Shown: positions 1 through 8,341 of the stretch, piece after piece
How the letters are laid out: every line of letters begins with the position of its first letter
Numbering within the stretch: position 1 is the stretch's first letter
Assembly: GCA_045635745.1 (NCBI GenBank)
Contig: JAZTWG010000042.1
Location: forward strand, 1-64,000
Reading direction: 5' to 3'
Origin: SIG78 sp045635745
GTDB taxonomy: Bacteria > Verrucomicrobiota > Lentisphaeria > Victivallales > Victivallaceae
Length of the DNA: 64,000 nucleotides
The notes under the pieces: generated by a model
The model's database searches: none
What the model was told of the DNA's origin: nothing
The model's input: the letters and a program-made list of their open reading frames with translations, nothing else
Program-made: the position numbers and the translations under genes

Positions 1-1
1 T

Positions 2-610
2 ATGGAGTATTACTTCAAGATGCCCGATCCGGCAAAGACCCCCAACTGGAAAGACGGCAAAATGCTGATGATTACTTTTGACAGTTATGCACTTACCGGC
101 AAAGCAGAATTTAAGGATTTCAAAACCGAAATTACTGATGCCCCGCTTACTCTGCTGGATGTTCAGCCCGGCAAACTCCCGGCGGCAAAGAATGTTAAAT
201 TCGCTGTTGAAAACAATATTTCCAGCATGACTTTCGGTCCCGGTAATGCTATGGGCTCCCGCGCTTGGATGCGCCGCTATCACCCGATGCTCAAAGCCGG
301 TCAGAAACTCCGTATCACCATGCAGGTACGCACTACCGATATGATGGATCCCCGCTCCAAGGTCGGCTATCTGGTGCAGACTCTGGGAGAAAAGAATAAA
401 TATCTGGCAAGTCAGCCCTTCACGTACTATACTGCCGCCAATGAATTTGACGGCGAATGGAAGACTCTCGAATATATCTTTACCATGCCCGATCCGGCCA
501 AGACCCGCAACTGGCAGAATGGTAAAGTATTGTTGATCAGTTACGAAGCTGTTGCTCTTGAAGGTAAGGCTGAATATAAAGATTTCAAGGCAGAAGTTAT
601 TGCCGAATAA
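2..610 (+). CDS. C-terminal part of a carbohydrate-binding-like protein, 5' end outside the window
   Basis: The frame is open to the window edge, so the true start lies upstream; 202 residues are visible. Two copies of one module can be seen: residues 1-47 and about 154-202 both contain 'MPDPAKT.NW..GK' followed by 'L.GKAE(F/Y)KDFK'. The layout (a polar beta-rich domain, a 'W K T L E Y' strand, then a closing 'A E Y K D F K' strand) resembles CBM4/9-type jelly-roll modules, but no family match can be proven by eye. The stop is 11 bases before the next gene, which is a secreted hydrolase-like protein, so the two are probably cotranscribed. Probable role: extracellular glycan binding (inference). 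Confidence 0.6.
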   Translation: MEYYFKMPDPAKTPNWKDGKMLMITFDSYALTGKAEFKDFKTEITDAPLTLLDVQPGKLPAAKNVKFAVENNISSMTFGPGNAMGSRAWMRRYHPMLKAGQKLRITMQVRTTDMMDPRSKVGYLVQTLGEKNKYLASQPFTYYTAANEFDGEWKTLEYIFTMPDPAKTRNWQNGKVLLISYEAVALEGKAEYKDFKAEVIAE

Positions 611-621
611 GGATTTGATAA

Positions 622-3600
622 ATGAAAAAACTTATGTTGAATACCCTGTTTGCTGCGGCTTTTATCGGCGCATTGCCGCTTGCTGCTGCAAAAATCGAAT
701 ACAAGGGGCGCACGCTTGACGAAAAACTTGCCGAGCCCAATGTCCGCTTTCTTGCCACTTTTGACAAACGGCATATCAACTCAGACAAGGCTGCCGGTTA
801 TAAAAAGGCACTCTCGCACTCCGGCATATCGCTGGATTTGCGTGGGGCTATGGGCTTTGACGATAACCCCGCATACATCCCGGCGAGGGATGAAGAGCTT
901 GCCTACATGCTCAAAAAGAATCTGGATATTAAAAACGGTGCGCTCTCGTTCTGGTTCCGCTGCGATGAGTTTGACCCCGCGGATGCCTCTCTGAAAAAGA
1001 ATATCGGTATATTTAATGTTGAAATACCGCTTAAAAACGGTGTTTTCAACGCGTTCGGGTATATTTTCGGCGGACAATTCTACATTGCCAGTCGCTTCTT
1101 TGATAAAAACGGCAAAAGTCTGGGTATTCCTGTCGGCGTAAAAGTACCCGGTGCCCAGCTCGGTAAAGGTGTCTGGAATCAGGTTGCCTGGAGTTTTGAC
1201 AAAGAAAACCGCCATCAGTTTTTCCTGAACGGCGAACCGTTGAACCGCCCAACCTTGCTGGTGATTCCGCCTGAAATAACTGATTTTGAGGTCAATAACA
1301 GCTCATACATGGCGTTCAGTTGCCGGGTTTGGACTCGTGTGCCCGGACAGAACCGCCCGCATATTGTGGCGTTGGATGATATTATTGTCTACGACCAGGC
1401 GTTGCCGGAAGCGGCAGTGCGTGCCAAGTATCAGTCTATGCTCAAGAGTGGTGCTAAAGAAGTAAAATTGCTGGTGTTGAGTTTTGACGGTAAAGAGCGC
1501 GGCATTGATAAAGTACCGTATCTGCGTTGCAATGTCGATACCCGGGCTATGAGTACTGCAGTAAATACTGTTTCCTTCAAGCTTAAGCATAACAATAAAG
1601 TTATTAAAAAAGGTATAATTAAACTGACCAACGGGCAGGGCAGCGTGTATTTGAGCGTTCCCACCAAGCCGCAGGATTATGTGTTTGAAGCAACTGCCGG
1701 AAAAGTTACTGAAAGTATTCCGGTGCGCACTCCGGATTTCAGCTTTATCGGCAAATATCCGCGCAAAGATGTGGTTCATTCGCCGTGGACGGTTCCGGTA
1801 TATAACGCCAAAGAGCGTTCCTATAAAGTGTGGAACCGCAAATACTATTTCGGCAAAGGCCCGTTCCCGGTAAAAATCGTTACCGACGGCAATATAAATA
1901 TTCTGGATAAAGGTCCCGAACTTTATATGGACGGCAAAGCGGTCGTCTGGAGTGCCGGAAAGGTCCAGACCGGCAAGAGTTTTGTGATCTTCAGCGGCAG
2001 CGGCAAAGGCAAGGACAATTCGGTTGTAAAGTACACCACCCGTCTGGATTTCGACGGTGCCATGAAGACCGATTTTACGGTCAACGGCAAGCCCGCTGTT
2101 AATAATATGACTCTGGAGTGGCAAGTCGGCAAGGATTTGCGTAAATACCTGATGACTCCGAATTATCAGACTCCGACTGCAGACAATGTATATAAATTCA
2201 AATATCCGCAGGGCAATATCTTCCGCACCCCCTGTCTGTTGTGGGCGGTTTCCGGCAAGGCCGGTTTCTGCTGGATGCCCGAAGATGACGGCAACTGGCT
2301 GCACTCCGGCAAAAACGATGCTTTTGTTATTGATTTGAAAACCGGTAAAGCGGTGGTCAAGTTTATTGCCAAAAAATGTGTTATTCCGGAAGGCGCGAGC
2401 TACAACTCGTGGTTTGCGGCTACTCCTACCAGAAAAGCTCCGGAGCAGAAGCGCGGCGTTTATGGTAAACACGCCATCCACAACTGGTTCGGTAACCGCC
2501 ACAATGCCGGTTGGGAAGTCGATCCGGTATTGGCAGAAAGCTACATAAGAGTATTTGCCCAAAAGAGTTTCGGGCCTTACGGTATGGGCCACGGTCAGGT
2601 TCTGACCAATCCCATGGCGAAGTATCTGGAAAAAGACTGGGATGCCCCCGGCTGTTTTATCTACGGAATGGCATGCCGCAGAGTGGATGAAGAAAACAAA
2701 CTTTACGAACACTTCCTCAAAACTTATAAAGTAGCCAACAGCAATCCGTGCCCGCGTTTGAATACATTGTTCAACGAGTGGCAGGTCAGTCAGGCTGATA
2801 AACTTTTGAGCAGCAAATACGGCGACCGTGTGGCAATGCTCTATTATGATTTGGGGTCTCCGTGCTTCTTCTGCAGCAACGAAATCCACGGTTGCGCTTA
2901 CACTGACAAGTTCGGCAGAAAGATTACCCCCACACAGGTTACCGGTTTCCGCGATCAGTACATAAGATTGCTGGATGTGGCACGCAAGTATGATACTGAA
3001 ATCATGAGTCACGCTCAAGATCAATACATACCCTTTGTCAACGGCATTACCGACTGGTGGCTGCCGGGCGAACAGTGCAGCGGTATTCTGCGGGCGGACA
3101 AGTACGCGTTTGTAAACAAACTGCGTCCTTATTACGATACAGAAATGAACCGCGATGTGCTGGGTAGTGGCGTGTTGTTCTACACACACTCGGTCGGTTC
3201 CGCCGGTCGTGAGCACGTCCGCACATCGGAAACGACCGAAATGATGCTTGCAATGCTTATGCTCTACGATGTGGAGTGGAACAAGCCGACCGAGTGGACC
3301 GGTTTCAACTTCCGTATCTGGGATACCTACAAGCATTACGGAATGCACGATAAATCCGTAAAGGTTCATCGTTTTGATACTCAAAAAGAGATCAAATTGA
3401 GCAATCCCGCTGCTGAAGCCACCTGGTTCGATTGTCCGGAAGGCTATAAACTGGCAGTTGTTGCCAATGCTACACACAATGATATTACCACCACGGTCGA
3501 TGTCAGCAAGTTCGGCATTACTTACGGTGTGATCTATGATGAATACCGCAATAAGCCGTATCAGCTTAAGGATGGCAAATTTACGGCAAAAATCCTGAAG

Positions 3601-4134
3601 CGCAACTTTATTCTGATCGGGTTGCCTGCCAAGGCGCGTTTCCCGTGGCGTGATGATTTTACATTCCCCTGGTTCCGCACATTAGGCAACCGTTTGTCGT
3701 CAGTGGGGACTCCGCAGTTGGCGATTCCGACTAACGACTTTGGCATGTATCGTTCGAAAGCTCCGGCATTGGGCGCGTGGCCCATCGGCGGTGACTTTGC
3801 CGGAGTCAAAGGCGAGGGCGGCAGCAACTTCCTGTACGGCAAATTTGTGCCGGTGCGCACCGATAAGGAAATGACGGCAACGGTTTACTGCCGCAGCAAA
3901 AACGCTGCGCCGGGTGCTAAAGTTGCAATGAAAGTTATTGTGCTTGATGGAGATAATAAACCTATAAGCAAATACTTTGAAGTTAAATCCACTGGTTTGC
4001 ACCGCAACGATTGGGAAAAACTGCAAGTGAAAATTCCTGCAATGCCTAATGCAACATGGCTGCACGTGCTTTTGCACGCCTACGCCGGCGGTAGGGATGG
4101 TCAGATCGTTTTCGACGATTTTTCGCTTGAATAA
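622..4134 (+). CDS. Secreted LamG-domain protein with GH123/DUF6067-like hydrolase region
   Basis: 1170 residues with a clear Sec signal peptide (residues 1-23, ending 'LPLAAA'). The ATG has an AAGGA ribosome site 8 bases upstream. Residues about 40-270 look like a LamG/concanavalin-type sandwich ('GALSFWFRCDEFD', then 'WNQVAWSFDKENRHQFFLNG' and 'ALDDIIVYDQAL'). Residues about 370-550 hold the 'SPWTVPVYNAK...VWNRKYYFG' pattern that I associate with the beta-domain before GH123/DUF6067-like barrels. The barrel follows to about residue 970 and is rich in Trp, His and acidic residues. The last 110 residues resemble a CBM4/9-like module ending 'GQIVFDDFSLE'. The protein probably acts on an external glycan; substrate and catalytic residues are not identifiable. 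A rho-independent terminator follows at 4149. Confidence 0.7.
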   Translation: MKKLMLNTLFAAAFIGALPLAAAKIEYKGRTLDEKLAEPNVRFLATFDKRHINSDKAAGYKKALSHSGISLDLRGAMGFDDNPAYIPARDEELAYMLKKNLDIKNGALSFWFRCDEFDPADASLKKNIGIFNVEIPLKNGVFNAFGYIFGGQFYIASRFFDKNGKSLGIPVGVKVPGAQLGKGVWNQVAWSFDKENRHQFFLNGEPLNRPTLLVIPPEITDFEVNNSSYMAFSCRVWTRVPGQNRPHIVALDDIIVYDQALPEAAVRAKYQSMLKSGAKEVKLLVLSFDGKERGIDKVPYLRCNVDTRAMSTAVNTVSFKLKHNNKVIKKGIIKLTNGQGSVYLSVPTKPQDYVFEATAGKVTESIPVRTPDFSFIGKYPRKDVVHSPWTVPVYNAKERSYKVWNRKYYFGKGPFPVKIVTDGNINILDKGPELYMDGKAVVWSAGKVQTGKSFVIFSGSGKGKDNSVVKYTTRLDFDGAMKTDFTVNGKPAVNNMTLEWQVGKDLRKYLMTPNYQTPTADNVYKFKYPQGNIFRTPCLLWAVSGKAGFCWMPEDDGNWLHSGKNDAFVIDLKTGKAVVKFIAKKCVIPEGASYNSWFAATPTRKAPEQKRGVYGKHAIHNWFGNRHNAGWEVDPVLAESYIRVFAQKSFGPYGMGHGQVLTNPMAKYLEKDWDAPGCFIYGMACRRVDEENKLYEHFLKTYKVANSNPCPRLNTLFNEWQVSQADKLLSSKYGDRVAMLYYDLGSPCFFCSNEIHGCAYTDKFGRKITPTQVTGFRDQYIRLLDVARKYDTEIMSHAQDQYIPFVNGITDWWLPGEQCSGILRADKYAFVNKLRPYYDTEMNRDVLGSGVLFYTHSVGSAGREHVRTSETTEMMLAMLMLYDVEWNKPTEWTGFNFRIWDTYKHYGMHDKSVKVHRFDTQKEIKLSNPAAEATWFDCPEGYKLAVVANATHNDITTTVDVSKFGITYGVIYDEYRNKPYQLKDGKFTAKILKRNFILIGLPAKARFPWRDDFTFPWFRTLGNRLSSVGTPQLAIPTNDFGMYRSKAPALGAWPIGGDFAGVKGEGGSNFLYGKFVPVRTDKEMTATVYCRSKNAAPGAKVAMKVIVLDGDNKPISKYFEVKSTGLHRNDWEKLQVKIPAMPNATWLHVLLHAYAGGRDGQIVFDDFSLE

Positions 4135-4148
4135 TTATTGCTAAACAC

Positions 4149-4175
4149 AAAAGGCGGCGTAAAAACCGCCTTTTT
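4149..4175 (+). terminator. Rho-independent terminator after the LamG/GH123-like gene
   Basis: A nine-base arm AAAAGGCGG (4149-4157) pairs with CCGCCTTTTT (4166-4175), with an eight-base loop and a T-run. It lies 15 bases after the stop codon at 4134 and ends just before the next start. Confidence 0.85.
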
Positions 4176-4186
4176 CTTTGAGAATT

Positions 4187-6373
4187 ATGAAAAATAATCC
4201 TGCTGTACAAGATAAATTCGGGGTGTTCTGGTATAATGATCCCGAACTTTTTGAGTGGTCTGATATTGAATTTGAAAAGAAAGCAGCCGAATTTGCCGCT
4301 GCCGGAATCAATATTGTTATGACTTTCAGCTGCACGCATTTCCGCTGGAGCTGTTATCCCTGGTGGGATCTGATAAATTCCCGGCTTGCTATGCTGGTGA
4401 AGGCTTGTCACCAATATAATATCCGTGTTGTGGAGCACCACAGCAGCCATCTGACATTCAATCCGCTGGATAAAAGCGAATGGGACTACGCAGCAAACAT
4501 CTTGCGGGTCCGCAAAAGCACGCTCGACAGTTTCCCCGGACTGCGGGAGTTTATTGCTGCCGGCGATCCCGAAATCGTGCCGGGTGTTTATCTTTCCAGC
4601 TGCCGCCAGATCGACGGACGCACCGGCGGATATGCCCGCACATCTTATCATGGTTATGGATTGTGTTTCAATAATCCAGATTACCGGAAAAGATATTTTG
4701 AATATCTGGCAACGGTCTACCAGACCGGAGTTGACGGCATTATGACCGATGATGTGCAGTACTTCGGCAACGGTCACGCATGCGCCTGTAAGTATTGCCG
4801 GGAAAAGTTCAAACAGCAATATGGTTATGAATTGCCTGCGCCCGACAGCTGGGGACGGTTTTACGGCGACTACCAGAATCCGGCATTTGTGGCGTGGCTG
4901 CGTTTCCGCAATGATTCCACGGCTGATTTTCAGGAAGCGGTTAGCGCGCATGCCAGAAGTCTGGGGTATGATCTCCTGCGGCCGAATTATGCAACCAGTA
5001 CGTTTTACCGGAATCTGACGGGGTATCCGTTTGAAAAAGCAGGACATTTGTGGAGTCATGTATTTCAAGAAAATATGTTTTCCAGCGTAATGCGTGCTTC
5101 GTGGCCCAGCTGGACTGCCGATGCCATGCATCGCCGTGCTATGGCCAAAAAATACAGCGTTGAGCCAATGAGCATGTTTTATCCGGCAAGATACGATGAC
5201 TACTATTTTTGCTGGGCGCTTTCCCGGGCCTGGGGGCAGCTTTTGATGGCAACGCCTGAAGGCAGCGATCTGAATGCAGTTGAGCAAAAGTTTTTTGCTT
5301 ACGAGCAAGCACGTCCGCGTTGGAGCGGCAAAGCCCAAAAACATGCCCGGATCGCTTTTATGCAGCCGAGAAGCTCGTTGGATCTGGCCGCTGATGCAGT
5401 GGAAGCTGCCGGCAGACCTTTTGCCGTCTGGACTCAGGCGGGAGTATTCCGTAATTTGAGTTTTGATATTATTTTTGAAGATGAGCCTTTGGCGCGTTTT
5501 CAGAAATATGGTCTTATAGTAATTGCCGGAGCAAATATGTTGAGCGATCAACAGCTTGAATTGCTTAAAGAGTATTGCGAACAGGGCGGCAAACTGCTGA
5601 TTGCCGGACCATTCGGTATATACAACAGCGATGGATCTTTGCGCGGAAACCCGGAAAAAATCTTTGGTTTTTCTGTTTCGCTCAAGGGAATGGTGCCGGT
5701 TGAGGAAGGCGTTTTCAACTGGCGTTCAAAACGCATAGCTTTAGCGCCGGTTGCTGAAAGTTATTATTTGAGTGATGTTGAAGGCGATTGCCAGACGGTT
5801 GCTCAAACCGCCGACGGTAAAACTCTTGGGGTTGCGGGAATGAAGGGCAATCTTATCTGGCTTGCCGGCGGCGTGCGTTCCCGCGGAGTGGATGCCGCTC
5901 ATTATGCGTTTTGTATCTCCCGGTGGGTAGATGGTCAGAGCGTGTCGGCCGAAGCACCGGCTTATGCTGCCGGATATATTTACGATGTGCCGGGCGCAAT
6001 ATTGAGTGCGTTGGCTGATGATGAGCAGCAATTCGAGCTTTCAAGCTGCGATTACCTGCTGGAGTATCTGCAGAAAGGTAATGTCCGGCGTTTTTATCTG
6101 GTCAATGTGGCTGAAACTTTAGCATGCCCGCCGGAGAAAATCAGTCATGGCGATATATTCCGAAGGTTTACAGAAGATGCTTTGCCGGATAATCCGGATT
6201 TGACTTTAACGTGGCGTGTGAGCGATCAGGAGTCAATGCCCATGCAGATCAAGGCATATTCACCGGAGTTTTCCGGCAGCAAAGTTCTGCCGTTTGAGTT
6301 CGACGGCAAAAATATTGTTAAAATAAAAATTCCCGCCGGAATTTTTTCCGGATATCTGGAAATCGAGTGCTGA
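4187..6373 (+). CDS. GH42-like TIM-barrel glycoside hydrolase with glutaminase-like domain
   Basis: 728 residues from the ATG at 4187; a TTG three codons earlier (4178) overlaps the tail of the terminator and is less likely. No signal peptide is seen, so it is probably cytoplasmic. The N-terminal half reads as a barrel: 'EKKAAEFAAAGINIVMTF', 'YNIRVVEHHSSHL', 'DGIMTDDVQYFGNG' and then a Cys cluster 'ACACKYCREKF'. From about residue 420, 'FQKYGLIVIAGANML' followed by 'LKEYCEQGGKLLIAG' matches the GATase-fold trimerisation domain of GH42 beta-galactosidases. The gene at 19456-21531 is a clear paralogue (same 'MTDDV.YFG...C.C.YCR.KF' pattern). Probable role: intracellular cleavage of imported oligosaccharides. 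The exact family is uncertain. Confidence 0.65.
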   Translation: MKNNPAVQDKFGVFWYNDPELFEWSDIEFEKKAAEFAAAGINIVMTFSCTHFRWSCYPWWDLINSRLAMLVKACHQYNIRVVEHHSSHLTFNPLDKSEWDYAANILRVRKSTLDSFPGLREFIAAGDPEIVPGVYLSSCRQIDGRTGGYARTSYHGYGLCFNNPDYRKRYFEYLATVYQTGVDGIMTDDVQYFGNGHACACKYCREKFKQQYGYELPAPDSWGRFYGDYQNPAFVAWLRFRNDSTADFQEAVSAHARSLGYDLLRPNYATSTFYRNLTGYPFEKAGHLWSHVFQENMFSSVMRASWPSWTADAMHRRAMAKKYSVEPMSMFYPARYDDYYFCWALSRAWGQLLMATPEGSDLNAVEQKFFAYEQARPRWSGKAQKHARIAFMQPRSSLDLAADAVEAAGRPFAVWTQAGVFRNLSFDIIFEDEPLARFQKYGLIVIAGANMLSDQQLELLKEYCEQGGKLLIAGPFGIYNSDGSLRGNPEKIFGFSVSLKGMVPVEEGVFNWRSKRIALAPVAESYYLSDVEGDCQTVAQTADGKTLGVAGMKGNLIWLAGGVRSRGVDAAHYAFCISRWVDGQSVSAEAPAYAAGYIYDVPGAILSALADDEQQFELSSCDYLLEYLQKGNVRRFYLVNVAETLACPPEKISHGDIFRRFTEDALPDNPDLTLTWRVSDQESMPMQIKAYSPEFSGSKVLPFEFDGKNIVKIKIPAGIFSGYLEIEC

Positions 6374-6392
6374 AATATAAAAACGTATTTTT

Positions 6393-6420
6393 TTGAAATA
6401 ATCTGTAAAAGTGTTATATT
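6393..6420 (+). promoter_or_regulatory. Sigma-70-type promoter for the PHP gene
   Basis: TTGAAA (6393-6398), a 16-base spacer and TATATT (6415-6420), 45 bases before the ATG at 6466. The pattern recurs across the window. Confidence 0.5.
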
Positions 6421-6465
6421 ACTAAAAAACAGAACAGATATTCTGCCGTAAACAGGGTTTATAAT

Positions 6466-7257
6466 ATGGAAAAATGGGATTTTTCAAAAATCAATACCAG
6501 ATGCTCTTTGCATAATCACTCAAATTTCAGCGACGGAGCTTCGTCGCTGGCTGATATGGTACGGGCGGGAAAAGCCGCCGGGCTTGAAATACTGGGAATT
6601 TCCGACCATTGGGTGGTTCCGCCGTTTGAAGGCTCGGATTCGGAAGAGTGGAGCATGGATCTGTCTCGGCTTGATGAGTATGTGGATACATTGCTGAAAC
6701 TCAAAAAAGAGTATGAGTCAGATTCATTTGTGCTTAAAATCGGATTGGAAGTGGATTTCTTCTTTGAAAATGTGCATGATGTAGTGAAAAATCTTCAGAC
6801 ATATCCGCTGGATTATATGATCGGTTCGGTGCATTACAGCGGTAATTTTTCTGTGGATCACGATTCATCAGACTGGCTGCCTTTGAGCGAAGAAGAACGG
6901 CATGAAGTTACTCTGGAATACTGGCGGAAACTTGAGGGGGCTGCCAATTGCGGACTTTTTACCTTCATCGGGCATTTGGATCTGCCGAAAAAGTTTGCCA
7001 TGATTGACAACTCCCGCTATCTGCCGCAAGCGGTAAAAGTTTTGGATGCTGTTCAGAAAACTTCCGGCTGCATTGAACTTAATACTGCCGGCTGGTATAA
7101 ACCGGCCGGTGAACCGTATCCCGGCAAGGAGATGCTGCAAGAAGCTTACAGGCGTAATGCAGCTGTAACGATCAATGCCGATGCTCATTGTCCGGAGCAT
7201 TTGACACGCGGTTTTTCCGAGGCGGCAGCGCTTTTGAAGCAAGTCGGCTACTGCTGA
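6466..7257 (+). CDS. PHP-domain phosphoesterase, histidinol-phosphatase-like
   Basis: 263 residues, the usual length of HisK/HisJ-type PHP histidinol phosphatases. The metal-binding signature is complete: 'HNHSNFSDG' near the N-terminus, 'ISDHWV', the acidic 'GLEVDFF', 'GSVHYSG', 'IGHLDL' and the C-terminal 'NADAHCPE'. Expected reaction: hydrolysis of L-histidinol phosphate to histidinol. A histidinol-phosphate aminotransferase gene lies 7.5 kb away (14725), but the two are not in one operon. PHP proteins also act on other phosphates, so the substrate is inferred. The gene appears monocistronic, with its own promoter and a bidirectional terminator after it. Confidence 0.75.
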   Translation: MEKWDFSKINTRCSLHNHSNFSDGASSLADMVRAGKAAGLEILGISDHWVVPPFEGSDSEEWSMDLSRLDEYVDTLLKLKKEYESDSFVLKIGLEVDFFFENVHDVVKNLQTYPLDYMIGSVHYSGNFSVDHDSSDWLPLSEEERHEVTLEYWRKLEGAANCGLFTFIGHLDLPKKFAMIDNSRYLPQAVKVLDAVQKTSGCIELNTAGWYKPAGEPYPGKEMLQEAYRRNAAVTINADAHCPEHLTRGFSEAAALLKQVGYC

Positions 7258-7280
7258 TAAATCATTGTATTTGACAAAAA

Positions 7281-7323
7281 AAGGTGTTGCAAAAACTCAA
7301 ACGTTCTGCAACACCCTTTTTTC
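7281..7323. terminator. Bidirectional terminator between convergent genes
   Basis: AAGGTGTTGCA (7281-7291) pairs with TGCAACACCCTT (7307-7318), with A-rich and T-rich flanks on both sides. It can serve both the PHP gene (+) and the nucleotidyltransferase gene (-). The stem core resembles the terminators at 19396, 26433 and 43845. Confidence 0.8.
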
Positions 7324-7340
7324 TGTTAAAGCACTGATCT

Positions 7341-8252
7341 TCAGGCAAAGAGCTGTTCAGGATATTCGCCTTTTTCAGCGAGAGCTTTTAACGTGGCAAC
7401 TGTCTGATCGCGGTCTTCGCGGTAAGTCACCCCGAACCAACTGGCATTGGTGGTCAGCATTTTAAGCTGCATCTTGCCGGATTTGATCAGGTTATCCGCC
7501 ACGCTGGGAATATAGAATTCGCTCTTGAGTTCGTTGCCCTTGAGCTGCAGAAATTCATTCAAAAGCCGTTCGATTTCCGGAAAGATCTCCGGCGAGTATC
7601 CCCAAAAGTTCATAGATACAAGCGTATCTTCTGCCAGCTCAACACTATTGCCATTATCAAGCAGACTTTCAATTTTGCCTGTTTGAGTGTTTCGAACGAT
7701 CCTGGTGTGTTCCTCTACGCTGGCGAGATTACCATTTTCCACAGCGCAGACTCCGCGGGAAACAGTGCCGTTTTCCGAAAGGGTATTAGCTACTTTGTAG
7801 CCGCACATAGCCCCGTACAGACCGCCGGCTCCGGCGCGTTCATCCAGATAAGCAGCGAGCTTTTCGTAGCTGTCGCGCCCATAGAAGTCATCGGCATTGA
7901 TCACTGCCATTGGGGTTTTTACCACATTGCGCGCAGCATAAAGCGCGTGAGCCGTACCCCATGGCTTGACCCGGTCTGCCGGCGGCACAAAACCGTTGGG
8001 CAGATCTTTCAGATCCTGAAATGCGTAATCAATATCCACATGCCCCGCATAGCGGCTGCCGATAACACGTTTGAATTCTTCTTCAATATCCCGGCGAATG
8101 ATAAATACGATCTTGTTGAACCCCGCCTGCATGGCATCGTACACCGAGTAATCCATCAATGTTTCACCGTGCGGACCGAGAGTGTCAAGCTGTTTAAGTC
8201 CGCCGTAACGACTGCCCATGCCGGCAGCAAGAAGAACTAATGTTTTGTCCAT
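7341..8252 (-). CDS. Sugar-1-phosphate nucleotidyltransferase-like protein
   Basis: 303 residues from an internal ATG at 8252; the 18 extra codons upstream overlap the promoter and are probably untranslated. The N-terminus 'LVLLAAGMGSRYGGLKQLD' is the nucleotide-binding loop of the nucleotidyltransferase (NTP_transferase) fold, with 'GTAHAL' and the metal-binding 'VINADDFYG' following. The closest general class is UDP-glucose pyrophosphorylase or MobA-like NTP transferases, making nucleotide-sugar precursors in the cytoplasm. The C-terminal 100 residues ('FWGYSPEIFPEIERLLNEF') are less typical. The gene is monocistronic and convergent with the PHP gene. Confidence 0.7.
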   Translation of the reverse strand: MDKTLVLLAAGMGSRYGGLKQLDTLGPHGETLMDYSVYDAMQAGFNKIVFIIRRDIEEEFKRVIGSRYAGHVDIDYAFQDLKDLPNGFVPPADRVKPWGTAHALYAARNVVKTPMAVINADDFYGRDSYEKLAAYLDERAGAGGLYGAMCGYKVANTLSENGTVSRGVCAVENGNLASVEEHTRIVRNTQTGKIESLLDNGNSVELAEDTLVSMNFWGYSPEIFPEIERLLNEFLQLKGNELKSEFYIPSVADNLIKSGKMQLKMLTTNASWFGVTYREDRDQTVATLKALAEKGEYPEQLFA

Positions 8253-8294
8253 AAAAAAACCTGTTTTAAGCTGAAAGTTATTATTGGGTGATAT

Positions 8295-8322
8295 AATATA
8301 ATCCATATTTGTAAAAAATCAA
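8295..8322 (-). promoter_or_regulatory. Promoter for the nucleotidyltransferase gene
   Basis: Read on the minus strand: TTGATT (8322-8317), a 16-base spacer and TATATT (8300-8295), 43 bases before the ATG at 8252. The -35 box overlaps the terminator of the upstream export operon. Confidence 0.5.
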
Positions 8323-8340
8323 TATTGAGTTGATTTTTTA
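8313..8340 (-). terminator. Terminator of the secretin-MacAB-like operon
   Basis: AAAAAATCAA (8313-8322) pairs perfectly with TTGATTTTTT (8330-8339) around a seven-base loop, immediately after the permease stop at 8342. The stem is A/T-rich, so it is weaker than the others in the window. Confidence 0.55.
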
Positions 8341-8341
8341 T

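Noticed and set aside
1303..3477. Open frame of 724 codons on the strand opposite the LamG/GH123-like gene
   Set aside because: Its product has no recognisable domain, and the plus-strand frame has a signal peptide and domains. Several genes here have long antisense frames because codons whose complements are stops (TTA, CTA, TCA) are rare.
4046..5551. Open frame of 501 codons opposite the GH42-like gene
   Set aside because: It crosses a terminator and two genes on the other strand and shows no domain.
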